From: Rheinheimera sp. 1928-s
GTDB lineage: Bacteria; Pseudomonadota; Gammaproteobacteria; Enterobacterales; Alteromonadaceae
Length of the DNA: 64,000 bases
Direction: 5' to 3'
Assembly: GCF_029269265.1 (NCBI RefSeq)
Contig: NZ_JARIXP010000003.1
Coordinates: 275,388 to 339,387 of the forward strand
Part shown: one piece after another, positions 39,222-47,781 of the stretch
Layout of the letters: every line of letters begins with the position of its first letter
Position numbering within the stretch: the stretch's first letter is position 1
Position numbers and translations under genes: made by a program
The notes under the pieces: generated by a model
What the model was told of the DNA's origin: nothing
The model's input: the letters and a program-made list of their open reading frames with translations, nothing else
Database searches by the model: none

Positions 39222-40400
39222 CTAACAAGCTGCAACTGGATTCTCCTGGCTGCGTTGCTGACGGCTACGCCTGAACCATAACACCATCATAAGTCCCAAC
39301 AGAGCTGTACCGGCACCAGCCAAAGGCACATAACTCAAGCCTAAACCTGTTTTGATAATGGCGGCACCCAAGACGGCGCCCAAAGCATTACCCAGATTAA
39401 AAGCGCCTATGTTCATTGCAGCAGCTAAATTGGGCGCAGCTTTGGCTTCTTGTACCACCAATGATTGCAGTGGCGGAACCAAAGCAAAACTGGCAATACC
39501 CCATAAAAAAATCAAAGGCGCGACAATCATTGGCGATGACACAGTCATAGAGAACAAAGCTAATAACAAAGTGACAGCAACCAAAGAGGTGATAAGAGTT
39601 AAATCCAGTGAGCGATCAGCAAAACGGCCACCCAGATAATTTCCTACCGCCAAACCTGTACCGTACAACACCAGCATTGCTGTGACAAAAGCCGTTGATG
39701 CATGGGTTTCATCCTGCAATATAGGCACTATGTAAGTAAATACAGTAAACATTGAGCTTGAACTGACCACTGTTAACAACAAAGCCGCTAACACCGAGCC
39801 TTTGCTCAAGACTCTGAGCTCATTACGCACATTGGCTTTGCCTTCGTTCGCCAGTGGCGGCAATGACAAGCGCAGCGCCAGCATAGTAATTACCCCTATC
39901 ACGGCCATAGCAAAAAAAGCAGGACGCCAGCCAATGACTTCACCAACATAGGCAGCCAGAGGAACACCTCCAATAGTAGCTATGGTCAAACCGGAAAACA
40001 TAGCTGCTACAGCAGCAGAGCGTTTTTCTGGCGGCACAATACTCATAGCAACAACAGAGCCAACGCCAAAAAAAGCACCATGATTAAATGAAGTAACAAT
40101 ACGCCCAAACAACAACAGGTTATAGCTATCCGCCATAGCGGAGATCAGGTTGCCGAGGGTAAAAATTCCCATAGATAACAGCAACAGGTTGCGGCGACTC
40201 ATATTGGCAAAAACTAAGGTCATTAAAGGTGCGCCAATCAGCACACCAAAGGCATAAGCGCTAATTAACATGCCCGCTGTTGGAATAGAAACAGCTAAGT
40301 CATTGGCAATAACAGGTAACATCCCCATGGGGGAAAATTCGGTGACACCTATACCAAAAGCCCCCAGTGCAAGGGCCAGTAAAGGAATATTGATTTTCAT
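39222..40400 (-). CDS. MFS transporter (AraJ-like sugar/drug efflux family)
   Basis: A 392-residue, 12-helix MFS protein of the drug:H+ antiporter-1/AraJ branch. The start MKINIPLLALALGAFGIGVTEF at 40400 matches the family N-terminus; an upstream in-frame start adds an unlikely extension. GVLIGAPLMTLVFANMSRRNLLLLSM holds the 2-3 loop motif, and helix 5 has the antiporter motif GLTIATIGGVPLAAYVG. It is probably an exporter of sugars or small toxic compounds. It is divergent from a LysR gene, which is its likely regulator. Confidence 0.85.
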   Translation of the reverse strand: MKINIPLLALALGAFGIGVTEFSPMGMLPVIANDLAVSIPTAGMLISAYAFGVLIGAPLMTLVFANMSRRNLLLLSMGIFTLGNLISAMADSYNLLLFGRIVTSFNHGAFFGVGSVVAMSIVPPEKRSAAVAAMFSGLTIATIGGVPLAAYVGEVIGWRPAFFAMAVIGVITMLALRLSLPPLANEGKANVRNELRVLSKGSVLAALLLTVVSSSSMFTVFTYIVPILQDETHASTAFVTAMLVLYGTGLAVGNYLGGRFADRSLDLTLITSLVAVTLLLALFSMTVSSPMIVAPLIFLWGIASFALVPPLQSLVVQEAKAAPNLAAAMNIGAFNLGNALGAVLGAAIIKTGLGLSYVPLAGAGTALLGLMMVLWFRRSRQQRSQENPVAAC

Positions 40401-40416
40401 ACAAAGTCTCGCTAAT

Positions 40417-40447
40417 TTGTGATGCGAAGGAATATAAACAATCACAA
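40417..40447. promoter_or_regulatory. Dyad between the MFS and LysR genes
   Basis: TTGTGAT at 40417-40423 and ATCACAA at 40441-40447 form a perfect 7-bp inverted repeat with a 17-base spacer. A further TCACAAA lies at 40493-40499, next to the LysR start. The placement in the 98-base divergent spacer fits a LysR regulator site, but the spacing is long and this is tentative. Confidence 0.4.
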
Positions 40448-40498
40448 CACCAAGAAAAAGTAGCGCAGGATACATTCAGTTTTGCTTCGGAGTCACAA

Positions 40499-41413
40499 AT
40501 GAGCGCTGAAAAGACAGGAAAGACAGATCGAACAGCTGAAATGGAGACCTTTTTGTCCGTTGCCTGCACGGGAAGTTTAAGCGCAGCAGCCCGTGAATTA
40601 GATCTCACCCCATCCGCAGTCAGCCGTATTATGACCCGTCTTGAAAAACGTCTGGGCGTCAGGCTTATAGTTCGCAGCACCCGCAAACTGCGTTTAACCA
40701 GTGAAGGGGAATCTTATGCACTGGCAGCCCGACGGATTTTAAAAGATTTGGAGGACACAGAAGCCAGTATTGCCAGCCGTGGCAGTCCAAGTGGCATGAT
40801 CAAAGTCACCACAGCAACGGCGCATAGCCGCCTGACCATAGTGCCGCTGCTGAAAGAGTTTCTACAACGTTATCCGGATATCCGCCTTGAAATCGATGTA
40901 TCAGACCAAATCCGCGATGTTCATGCTGGTCATGTCGATGTTGCCATCCGTTTTGGCCCCTTGCCGGATAGCGGCCTGCATGCCCGCCGTTTGGGTGAAA
41001 CAGGCCGGGTTGTGCTTGCGTCCCCTGAATATCTGGCCAAAGCCGGAGTACCCCAAACACCAGCTGATTTAACAAAGCACAATTGCCTGGATTTCAGTTT
41101 CAGACGACTGGAACCTGGCTGGCCATTTCGTGAAAATGAACAGGACTATATGCTCGCAGTCAGCGGCAATGTGATAGCAAATAATGGTGAAACGCTGGTT
41201 GAACTGGCCCTGCAGGGCATAGGCATTACCCGTGTCGGCCGTTTTCATGTGCAGCAGGCATTGGCAACAGGCCAACTTGTAGCTTTACTTGAAGAGTACA
41301 ATCCGCAGGACCGCGAAGCTATTCATGCAGTTTTTATTGGTGGCCATACTATGCCGGCCAGAATACGGGTATTTGTCGATTATCTGGTGGAGAAGATGAC
41401 GGACACTAGCTAA
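40499..41413 (+). CDS. LysR family transcriptional regulator
   Basis: A 304-residue LysR-type regulator. The N-terminal winged helix-turn-helix reads METFLSVACTGSLSAAARELDLTPSAVSRIMTRLEKRLGVRL. The type-2 periplasmic-binding effector domain follows from about residue 95. The leader MSAEKTGKTDRTAE before the helix-turn-helix is slightly longer than usual, so a start at the Met of METFL is possible. It is divergent from the MFS exporter gene and overlaps the opposing LysR gene tail to tail by 4 bases. Confidence 0.9.
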   Translation: MSAEKTGKTDRTAEMETFLSVACTGSLSAAARELDLTPSAVSRIMTRLEKRLGVRLIVRSTRKLRLTSEGESYALAARRILKDLEDTEASIASRGSPSGMIKVTTATAHSRLTIVPLLKEFLQRYPDIRLEIDVSDQIRDVHAGHVDVAIRFGPLPDSGLHARRLGETGRVVLASPEYLAKAGVPQTPADLTKHNCLDFSFRRLEPGWPFRENEQDYMLAVSGNVIANNGETLVELALQGIGITRVGRFHVQQALATGQLVALLEEYNPQDREAIHAVFIGGHTMPARIRVFVDYLVEKMTDTS

Positions 41414-42330
41414 GTCGCAGATATAGCCCCTCGTTTCTCTACCAGAAAGTCGAGCAGCGCACGCACTTTGGATGGCATATGCTGCCGTGACGGAGTGTAT
41501 AAATAAAAACCAGCCTGGCTATATTTCCAATCACTTAACACCTGCACCAGACTGCCATCGGCCAGCTGCTGCTGTATCGAAATATCAAGATGCTGACTTA
41601 ACCCTATGCCCTGCAATGTTGCCCTTGTCATGCTTTGATCATCATTCAGTATCAGGTTTCCGGCAACGGACTGAGTAAAGTGCCGCCCATCCTTGCCAGG
41701 CTCGTTGAAATCCCATGCACGGATGGCTCCGGTACTGGCATAACGGTAATTGATGCAGTTGTGCTGTGCCAGATCTGCCGGAGTTTGTGGCACCCCATAG
41801 TGCTCAAAGTAAGAAGGTGCGCCCACTACCACCATAGCAAGCTCAGGACTAACAGGAACAGCAACCACATGATCGGCAAGGCTTTGGCCTAAACGTATGC
41901 CGAAATCGCAGCCATCGGCAATAATATTGGACAGCGTATCGTCCAGGATCAGTTCAAGCCTGATCTGCGGATAACGCCGGTAAAATTCAGCCAATTGAGG
42001 TTCGACTAAAGTGCGTGCAGCCAGTCGTGAGGTATTAATCCGGATTAGGCCTGATGGCTCTGCCGCGCTGTCCCCCAGGTTTTGCACTGCATCTTCAATC
42101 TGAGCCAGACTGCTATTCAAAGTATCAAACAACTGCTGACCAGCCTCTGTCAGCGACATATCGCGGGTGGTGCGATACAGCAGCTTTACGCCGATCTGGT
42201 GCTCTAAAGCTTTCAGATTCTGCGACAAAGCAGCACGGGACACGCCCATTTCTTCCGCTGCACGGGTAAAACTGCGATGCCGGGCTATATGGGTAAACCA
42301 GGCCAGAGATGGTAGCAAAGACGGATTCAT
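41410..42330 (-). CDS. LysR family transcriptional regulator
   Basis: A 306-residue LysR-type regulator: helix-turn-helix WFTHIARHRSFTRAAEEMGVSRAALSQNLKALEHQIGVKLLYRTTR, then an effector domain from residue 90. It is divergent from the MBL-fold/oxidoreductase/SDR operon starting at 42440, with a 109-base shared spacer, and so is the likely regulator of that operon. The 3' end overlaps the convergent LysR gene by 4 bases. Many such regulators respond to quinones or aromatic or aldehyde stress; the effector here is unknown. Confidence 0.9.
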   Translation of the reverse strand: MNPSLLPSLAWFTHIARHRSFTRAAEEMGVSRAALSQNLKALEHQIGVKLLYRTTRDMSLTEAGQQLFDTLNSSLAQIEDAVQNLGDSAAEPSGLIRINTSRLAARTLVEPQLAEFYRRYPQIRLELILDDTLSNIIADGCDFGIRLGQSLADHVVAVPVSPELAMVVVGAPSYFEHYGVPQTPADLAQHNCINYRYASTGAIRAWDFNEPGKDGRHFTQSVAGNLILNDDQSMTRATLQGIGLSQHLDISIQQQLADGSLVQVLSDWKYSQAGFYLYTPSRQHMPSKVRALLDFLVEKRGAISAT

Positions 42331-42439
42331 GGCGTTATTGTAAACCTGAGCTTAACTCTCATGTCTGGATTCTAGTCTTCTTTTTAACCAATGCAATACT
42401 TATGATTTGATCTCCCTGAACAGCCTAGAGAGATCTGAC

Positions 42440-43246
42440 ATGATAGTGATAAAGCGGCTACCTCTTCATCCTCAGCAAAAACTCCGTATTGCTGTGCTGT
42501 TAAGCGGCCTGGTAGTGCTGTGCTGCACAGCCATTTTTGCCAAGGCAAATCCCACTCATGCGGTTTCCGGCGAAAGCAGTTTTGCGTTAGCAACCGGCAG
42601 CATTGTCGTCAGCCAGGTCATGCAGATGAGTGTGGTGATCGAAACGCCCGCCGGAGTCATTTACACCGACCCGACTCAAGGGAAATCCCGGTATTCAGCC
42701 TATCCAACACCAGACCTTATTCTGATCTCCCATGAGCATCACGAACATTTTGATCACACAACGCTGGAACAGCTTGTGGGTCCGACTACGCGCATAGTTG
42801 TGCCGCCTTTTGTTATGCAGCAACTTCCGGCCAGCCTGAAAAGCCAGGCTGTAGCTTTGGCCAATGGCGAAATGGCGGAATTAGGTAACATCAGAGTGGA
42901 GGCTATTCCTGCTTATGGTCTGAGAGGCCAGTCAGCCCGCTGGCACCCTTTTGGTAGGGGAAATGGTTATGTGCTGACTGTTGATGGTCAGCGGCTTTAT
43001 ATCGCAGGTTCCACAGAGGCCACACCAGAAGTGCTGCAACTGCAAAATATTAATATCGCCTTCCTGCCGTTATACCCGCCTTATGCCATGGGGGTGAATG
43101 ACGCAATTCAGGCAGTGCAAGCCATCAAACCTCAATTTACTTACATCTATCAGTACAACAGTCGCAGCACAAGGGACAACTTCATCCAAAAGATGAACAA
43201 CAACCCCGTCAACACCATTGTGGTTGCACCGGATATCCCATTCTGA
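42440..43246 (+). CDS. MBL-fold metallo-hydrolase, membrane-anchored or exported
   Basis: A 268-residue metallo-beta-lactamase-fold protein of the UlaG-like branch. The metal motif SHEHHEHFDH lies near residue 96-105 (H-x-H-x-D-H type), with later metal ligands around YIAGSTEATPE and in the C-terminal part. The N-terminus has a basic stretch and a hydrophobic helix (LRIAVLLSGLVVLCCTAIFA) at about 15-35, a signal peptide or anchor. The start at 42440 is weakly supported; an in-frame start at 42407 is possible. First gene of a three-gene unit. Confidence 0.78.
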   Translation: MIVIKRLPLHPQQKLRIAVLLSGLVVLCCTAIFAKANPTHAVSGESSFALATGSIVVSQVMQMSVVIETPAGVIYTDPTQGKSRYSAYPTPDLILISHEHHEHFDHTTLEQLVGPTTRIVVPPFVMQQLPASLKSQAVALANGEMAELGNIRVEAIPAYGLRGQSARWHPFGRGNGYVLTVDGQRLYIAGSTEATPEVLQLQNINIAFLPLYPPYAMGVNDAIQAVQAIKPQFTYIYQYNSRSTRDNFIQKMNNNPVNTIVVAPDIPF

Positions 43247-43295
43247 GGCAACTTTTGTTCCCGTTTTATTTCACTCTTATCAATGGAGAAAACCT

Positions 43296-44426
43296 ATGTC
43301 GACTAAACAATTGCGTGTCGGAATTATCGGCGCAGATACACAAGCAAGCTGGGCCGGAGCCTCACATGTTCCGGCTATTCAGGCGAACCCTGCATTGCGG
43401 CTTGCTGCTGTGGCCACCCGCCGTGAAGAGAGTGCCAAAGCCGCAGCAGAGGCTTTTGGTGCTGAACACTGGTACGCCAACCCTTACGATCTGATTAACG
43501 ATGATAGCATCGATATTGTCACTATTGCCGTCAAAGTGCCAGCACATAAGGAGTTAGTACTGGCAGCTTTGGCGGCGAACAAAGCCGTTTATTGTGAAGC
43601 CCCTTTAGGTTCGACCTTGGCGGAAACTGCAGAGATGGCTGCAGCAGTGGGCTCATTGCATACAGCTATTGGCCTGCAGGGACGGATGAATCCTTCAGTG
43701 CGACGCGCTGCAGAGCTAATTGCCGCAGGCAAGATTGGCAAGCTGATGTCTGCCAATGTCAGAGCGACCACCTTCGGATTTGGCCCTCAATCCTCCAGTG
43801 TCTATGACTATTTCAACAAAGCGGCCTCAGGCGCAAGCTTTCTGACGATTACGACCGCTCATGTGCTGGATCTGGTTGAAGCTGTACTTGGCAACATCAC
43901 CGAAGTTGATGCCCGCACTGAGCTGCTGTGGCCGGAGATCCAACTGGTAGATACAGGTGAAACGTCTGTTCGTGAAATCCCTGATCATCTGGATCTGATA
44001 GCAAAAACAGCTTTAGGCGCCTCTGTCTCTGTGCAGGTACTGGCTGGTATTCCGCCTGAAGATGCACATTTTGTGCTGGAAATTCGTGGTTACACAGGTT
44101 GGATCAAGCTCACAGGTCATCATCTGGCCGGAGTTCAGGTGGGCGATCTAAACCTGTCAGCAAGTACAGACTTTGCTCAGCCAGATTCTCCGATAGCGTC
44201 TGGCTCCGTTGGTCCAACAGCTGCGGATTTCTGGACGGGCGCATCCATCAATGTCGGCGAAGTTTACGCCAGTCTCGCACGCGATATAACCGCAAATACC
44301 TTCACTACTAAAGGTTTTGCCCATGCACTGCACAATAGTCGTCTGATTGCTGCGGTAGAACGCGCAGCCCAAGGCGGCACAAGACAATATCCTCTGAACA
44401 AAGGAGATCATCATGCAAACAAATGA
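43296..44426 (+). CDS. Gfo/Idh/MocA family oxidoreductase
   Basis: A 376-residue NAD(P)-dependent oxidoreductase. The start at 43296 follows GGAG. The N-terminal Rossmann fold has LRVGIIGADTQASWAGASHVPAI, and DIVTIAVKVPAHKELVLAALAANKAVYCEAPLGSTLAE carries the Lys/Glu-Ala-Pro block of the family, here EAP in place of the common EKP. The usual Lys of that motif is thus changed, which may affect catalysis. No signal peptide. It overlaps the following SDR gene by 14 bases and is co-transcribed with it. Confidence 0.85.
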   Translation: MSTKQLRVGIIGADTQASWAGASHVPAIQANPALRLAAVATRREESAKAAAEAFGAEHWYANPYDLINDDSIDIVTIAVKVPAHKELVLAALAANKAVYCEAPLGSTLAETAEMAAAVGSLHTAIGLQGRMNPSVRRAAELIAAGKIGKLMSANVRATTFGFGPQSSSVYDYFNKAASGASFLTITTAHVLDLVEAVLGNITEVDARTELLWPEIQLVDTGETSVREIPDHLDLIAKTALGASVSVQVLAGIPPEDAHFVLEIRGYTGWIKLTGHHLAGVQVGDLNLSASTDFAQPDSPIASGSVGPTAADFWTGASINVGEVYASLARDITANTFTTKGFAHALHNSRLIAAVERAAQGGTRQYPLNKGDHHANK

Positions 44427-45291
44427 AAAAACCGGACTCAGCAGACGCAGTTTCGTACTTGGCGCAACAGCGGGCATTGCAGCTATTGCCGCCTCGTCTA
44501 TTGGTGCAACACAAGCTGCAGCAGCAGAGCAAAAAGCCACAGAAAGCCGAACCCAGGATCTGGCCGGCAAACGCGCTCTGGTGACAGGTGCTTCACGGGG
44601 CATCGGTGCAGGCATAGCGCTGGAACTGGCAGACAGAGGCGCTGATGTGGTGATTACTTATATCCGATCCACTGATAAAGCGGCTGAGATAGTGAAGATG
44701 ATTGAAGCAAAAGGACGGCGAGCCCTGGCCGTTCAGGCTGACAGTGGTGATCCGGCTGCGGTAAAACGCTCTGTCGAAGAAACAGTGAAAAAACTCGGCG
44801 GGCTGGATATTCTGGTCAATAACGTCGGTATTGCACGCTCTGGTCCACTGGTGACTATGAGCTTTGCAGATATTCAGGATTTAATGAACGTGAACGCCCG
44901 TTCGGCTGTATTGGCTTCGCAGGCAGCAATTCCTTACCTGAAAAAAGGCGGGCGCATTATCACAACGGGTTCGTGTCTGGCCGAACGTGTGCCATATCCA
45001 GAGTTAACTGTGTACTCCATGTCGAAATCTGCCTTGCTTGCCTTTACCAGGGGTTTAGCGCGTGAACTTGGTCCGCAAGACATTACAGTAAATCTTGTTC
45101 AGCCCGGCCCTATAGATACAGATCAGAACCCAGCAGATGGCGACTGGGCTGAATCCAATCGCCGCCTGACGTCTCTGGGACGTTATGGAAAACCCGCTGA
45201 TGTAGCAGCAGTGGTTGCTTTTCTTGCAAGCCCTGCAGCACATTTTATGACAGGCTCAGTGGTGACAGTGGACGCAGGTTTTAACGCCTGA
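44413..45291 (+). CDS. SDR family oxidoreductase with Tat-type leader
   Basis: A 292-residue short-chain dehydrogenase. The Rossmann motif VTGASRGIGAG is near residue 59-69, followed by NNVG near 135, a Ser, and the catalytic YSMSK near residue 203-207. Unusually, the N-terminus carries a twin-arginine signal, LSRRSFVLGATAG, with a long hydrophobic run and an Ala-rich cleavage site near 38 (TQAAAAE). The enzyme may therefore be exported folded, or the leader may be vestigial. Closest by pattern to 3-oxoacyl-ACP reductase-like SDRs; substrate unknown. Confidence 0.88.
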   Translation: MQTNEKTGLSRRSFVLGATAGIAAIAASSIGATQAAAAEQKATESRTQDLAGKRALVTGASRGIGAGIALELADRGADVVITYIRSTDKAAEIVKMIEAKGRRALAVQADSGDPAAVKRSVEETVKKLGGLDILVNNVGIARSGPLVTMSFADIQDLMNVNARSAVLASQAAIPYLKKGGRIITTGSCLAERVPYPELTVYSMSKSALLAFTRGLARELGPQDITVNLVQPGPIDTDQNPADGDWAESNRRLTSLGRYGKPADVAAVVAFLASPAAHFMTGSVVTVDAGFNA

Positions 45292-45322
45292 ACCAGTGAC
45301 TGCAGCGCAAACAAAATAAACT

Positions 45323-45359
45323 AAAAGCATCACAGCCTTAGCACTGCTGTGATGCTTTT
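45323..45359. terminator. Bidirectional terminator
   Basis: AAAAGCATCACAGC at 45323-45336 and GCTGTGATGCTTTT at 45346-45359 form a perfect 14-bp stem with a 9-base loop, A-rich on one side and T-rich on the other. It serves both the SDR operon and the convergent hydrolase gene. Confidence 0.88.
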
Positions 45360-45364
45360 GAGCT

Positions 45365-46300
45365 TTAAGGCTTGATGCTACGGTCCAAAAACTCCAGCAT
45401 AGTTGCTGCGATTTCATTACCGTGCGTTTCAATCGCGAAGTGACCCGTATTCAGAAACTGCACTTCAGCTTTCGGATTATCACGCTGGAATGCTTTAGCG
45501 CCTGCCGGAAGAAAGAATGGATCTTTATCCCCCCAAATAGCTAATAAAGGCGGTTGCTTGCTGCGGAAGAACTGGTGCAACGCTTTGTACTGCTTCACAT
45601 TGCTGCCGTAATCCAGCAGCAAATCCATTTGCGCATCAACGCCAATGCGCTCTATTGCCGCATGAGCTAACTGATAAGGTTCCGGCGCGATCACTGAGGT
45701 ATCCTCTACACCTTCAGTGTATTGCCACTTCAGCATGTCTGGGGTATTGAACTTGCGTAAGGCTTCGCGGTTTTCCGCTGTTGGGTTAGCCCATGCTTTA
45801 CGCATATCTGCCCAACCTTCACTCAGTCCTTCTTCGTAGCCATTACCATTCTGGGTCACAATGCCCGTGATCTTTTCTGGATTTTTCACCGCCAGACGCC
45901 AGCCCACCGGAGCACCATAATCAAACACGTACATAGCGTAGTGCTCGAGGTTTTTAGCGACGGTGAACGCATCAATCACAGAGGCGAGATTGTCGAAGTT
46001 GTAGTTAAATTTAACGCCGGGTTTGACTGTGGTTTGACCAAAACCAGGCAGATCCGGCGCTATCACATGATACTTCTGTGCCAGTTTTGGCATCAAATCT
46101 CTGAACATATAAGACGAAGCACCAAAGCCATGCAACAACAATACTGTTGGCGCTTGTGGCGAACCTGCCTCGCGGTAAAACACATTAACGCCTTGCACAT
46201 CCAGGCTTTGATAACGCACCAGCGTTTTATCTTCTGCAGCTGTGGCAGAAAGAGAGGCAGCTAAGGCGGTAGCTGCGAGCAGTATTTTTTTCGTATTCAT
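45365..46300 (-). CDS. Alpha/beta hydrolase, epoxide hydrolase/dehalogenase-like, exported
   Basis: A 311-residue alpha/beta hydrolase. The signal peptide ends near residue 21 (SATA/AED). LLLHGFGASSYMFRDLMP is the oxyanion-hole block, and VFDYGAPVGWRLA carries Asp as nucleophile instead of Ser, as in epoxide hydrolases and haloalkane dehalogenases. AIWGDKDPFF carries the acid Asp, and LNTGHFAIETH the catalytic His. GGAG precedes the ATG. It is divergent from the CGNR regulator gene, with an unusual repeat array between them, and is that regulator's likely target. Confidence 0.88.
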   Translation of the reverse strand: MNTKKILLAATALAASLSATAAEDKTLVRYQSLDVQGVNVFYREAGSPQAPTVLLLHGFGASSYMFRDLMPKLAQKYHVIAPDLPGFGQTTVKPGVKFNYNFDNLASVIDAFTVAKNLEHYAMYVFDYGAPVGWRLAVKNPEKITGIVTQNGNGYEEGLSEGWADMRKAWANPTAENREALRKFNTPDMLKWQYTEGVEDTSVIAPEPYQLAHAAIERIGVDAQMDLLLDYGSNVKQYKALHQFFRSKQPPLLAIWGDKDPFFLPAGAKAFQRDNPKAEVQFLNTGHFAIETHGNEIAATMLEFLDRSIKP

Positions 46301-46425
46301 GGTTACTCCGTGAAGTTAAAGTTGGCAATATCACTTAGTAACCCATATAATCAAACTTAAGTGGTTACTTGAATCAAGTTTGGCTGAACAAAAGTAACCT
46401 GTCAAATTAATTTTTAAAGGTTACT
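46301..46425. promoter_or_regulatory. Heptamer operator array between the hydrolase and CGNR genes
   Basis: Five copies of one heptamer lie in 125 bases: AGTAACC at 46337-46343 and 46393-46399, and its complement GGTTACT at 46301-46307, 46363-46369 and 46419-46425. Four of them form two inverted pairs, AGTAACC-N19-GGTTACT, with exactly the same 19-base spacing. A promoter for the CGNR gene (TTGGCA at 46322-46327, 18 bases, TATAAT at 46346-46351) overlaps the first pair. The outer copies touch the ribosome-binding sites of both genes. Likely operators for the CGNR protein; the binding protein is inferred. Confidence 0.7.
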
Positions 46426-46426
46426 C

Positions 46427-47035
46427 ATGACGATTTCAACAATTCTGCACGAAGAAACGCCAAGTGGCGCTCCAATGCTGGGTGATCATTTGGCTATGGA
46501 CTTACTCAATACAGAAGCACGCGACGATGGCAAAGCTATTGAATTCTGGAACAGTGATGCAGAAGTACTGCAATGGCTGGCCCGCTACGACATAGCGCCA
46601 ACAACAGAGGGCAAGACTCTTGCTCCCGGTGAACTACTCACTCAGGCCAAAGCATTACGAGCGCTGGCGCGGCAGCTCATCACTGAGTTTAAAGAGGAAA
46701 AATCACCGGAGATCGGTAAGTTAAATCAGTATTTGCAGTCTTTTCTTACTGTCCCCACTCTGGAAAGGGATCATAACGGCCAACTGGTATTAAACCGTGT
46801 GTCACGCAGTGAAATGATTGGATCTTTATTAGGCCCAGTCGCAGAGGCTGTCGCGCAGTTATTGGTTGAAGGCAACTTCGATTTGGTTAAACAATGCGAA
46901 CACCCCGACTGCATTTTATGGTTTTACGATCGAACCAAAGCACACAAACGCCGTTGGTGCAGCATGGCTTTATGTGGCAACAGGCATAAAGCGGCACAGT
47001 TCAGGAAAAGAAGTAGTAGTTCAGATTCTGTATAG
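46427..47035 (+). CDS. ABATE/CGNR zinc-finger transcriptional regulator
   Basis: A 202-residue protein with an N-terminal ABATE-like stress-associated domain (GDHLAMDLLNTEARDDGKAIEFW) and a C-terminal CGNR zinc finger. The finger has Cys pairs in KQCEHPDC and WCSMALCGNRHKAAQFRKR, and the CGNR motif itself is thought to contact DNA. AAAGG lies before the ATG, overlapping one of the heptamers. Proteins of this type are predicted regulators of nearby enzymes, and the divergent alpha/beta hydrolase is the obvious target. A terminator follows the gene at 47049. Confidence 0.88.
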   Translation: MTISTILHEETPSGAPMLGDHLAMDLLNTEARDDGKAIEFWNSDAEVLQWLARYDIAPTTEGKTLAPGELLTQAKALRALARQLITEFKEEKSPEIGKLNQYLQSFLTVPTLERDHNGQLVLNRVSRSEMIGSLLGPVAEAVAQLLVEGNFDLVKQCEHPDCILWFYDRTKAHKRRWCSMALCGNRHKAAQFRKRSSSSDSV

Positions 47036-47048
47036 CAATAAATGACAT

Positions 47049-47080
47049 AAAAAAGCCTCTAATTTCAGAGGCTTAATTTT
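47049..47080. terminator. Bidirectional terminator between the CGNR and ssb genes
   Basis: AAGCCTCT at 47053-47060 pairs with AGAGGCTT at 47067-47074 over a 6-base loop, flanked by an A run and by TAATTTT. It fits termination of both convergent genes. Confidence 0.8.
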
Positions 47081-47101
47081 ATAGCGAACAAACCGTTGTC
47101 A

Positions 47102-47770
47102 TCAGAACGGAATATCGTCGTCGAAGTCGATTGGTGGTTCCATTGGGCCACGTTGTTGTGGTGCTGCCTGATTAAAACCGCCTTGTGGTTGGTTAAAATT
47201 GCCCTGAGGCTGGAAGCCGCCCTGAGCTGGACGTTGCTGGTAACCACCTTGAGCCGGTGCTGCAGCAGCTGGAGCTTGAGGAGCGTAACCGCCTTGAGCT
47301 GCCGGAGCCGCTTGTGGCATACGTTGTTGTGGTGCAGCAGCAGGTTGTTGATAACCACCTTGGTTACCGCCCTGATTGCCCATTGGAGCACCGCCGCCCA
47401 TAGCAGGAGCCTGACCAGCGCCCTGGCCTTCACCACGGCCGTCTAACATTTGCAGCTCGTTGGCAATGATTTCAGTGGTGTAACGTTCAACACCTTGCTG
47501 ATCCTGCCACTTACGGGTACGTAAACGACCTTCGATATAAACCTTGCTGCCTTTACGCAGGTATTCACCGGCAATTTCAGCCAAACGCTGATAAATCACT
47601 ACACGGTGCCATTCAGTATTTTCTTTCTTTTCATTGGTCGTTTTGTCGGTCCAGCTTTCGCTGGTCGCAATAGTCAGGTTAGCCACTGCGCCGCCTGTAG
47701 GCATATAACGAACTTCAGGATCTGTGCCTAAGTTACCAATCAAAATTACTTTATTAATTCCACGAGCCAT
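47102..47770 (-). CDS. ssb: Single-stranded DNA-binding protein
   Basis: A 222-residue SSB acting in replication, repair and recombination. The OB fold covers residues 1-110 ([32 protein letters not shown]). A long Gly/Gln/Pro-rich linker follows, with many GGYQ-like and PQGG-like repeats. The C-terminal tip DFDDDIPF is the acidic peptide that recruits partner proteins. It lies 11 bases downstream of the YajR-like transporter gene on the same strand. In many gammaproteobacteria ssb is divergent from uvrA; here two genes lie between them. Confidence 0.97.
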   Translation of the reverse strand: MARGINKVILIGNLGTDPEVRYMPTGGAVANLTIATSESWTDKTTNEKKENTEWHRVVIYQRLAEIAGEYLRKGSKVYIEGRLRTRKWQDQQGVERYTTEIIANELQMLDGRGEGQGAGQAPAMGGGAPMGNQGGNQGGYQQPAAAPQQRMPQAAPAAQGGYAPQAPAAAAPAQGGYQQRPAQGGFQPQGNFNQPQGGFNQAAPQQRGPMEPPIDFDDDIPF

Positions 47771-47781
47771 GCGACTTCTCC

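Noticed and set aside
47102-47436. Tandem repeats in the ssb linker region as a CRISPR-like or VNTR array
   Set aside because: The repeats are irregular codon-level GGYQ/PQGG repeats within the SSB coding frame, not spaced direct repeats.
47065-47446. Long open frames on both strands over the ssb 3' half
   Set aside because: They are shadows of the repetitive Gly/Gln-rich SSB linker; SSB itself is clear.
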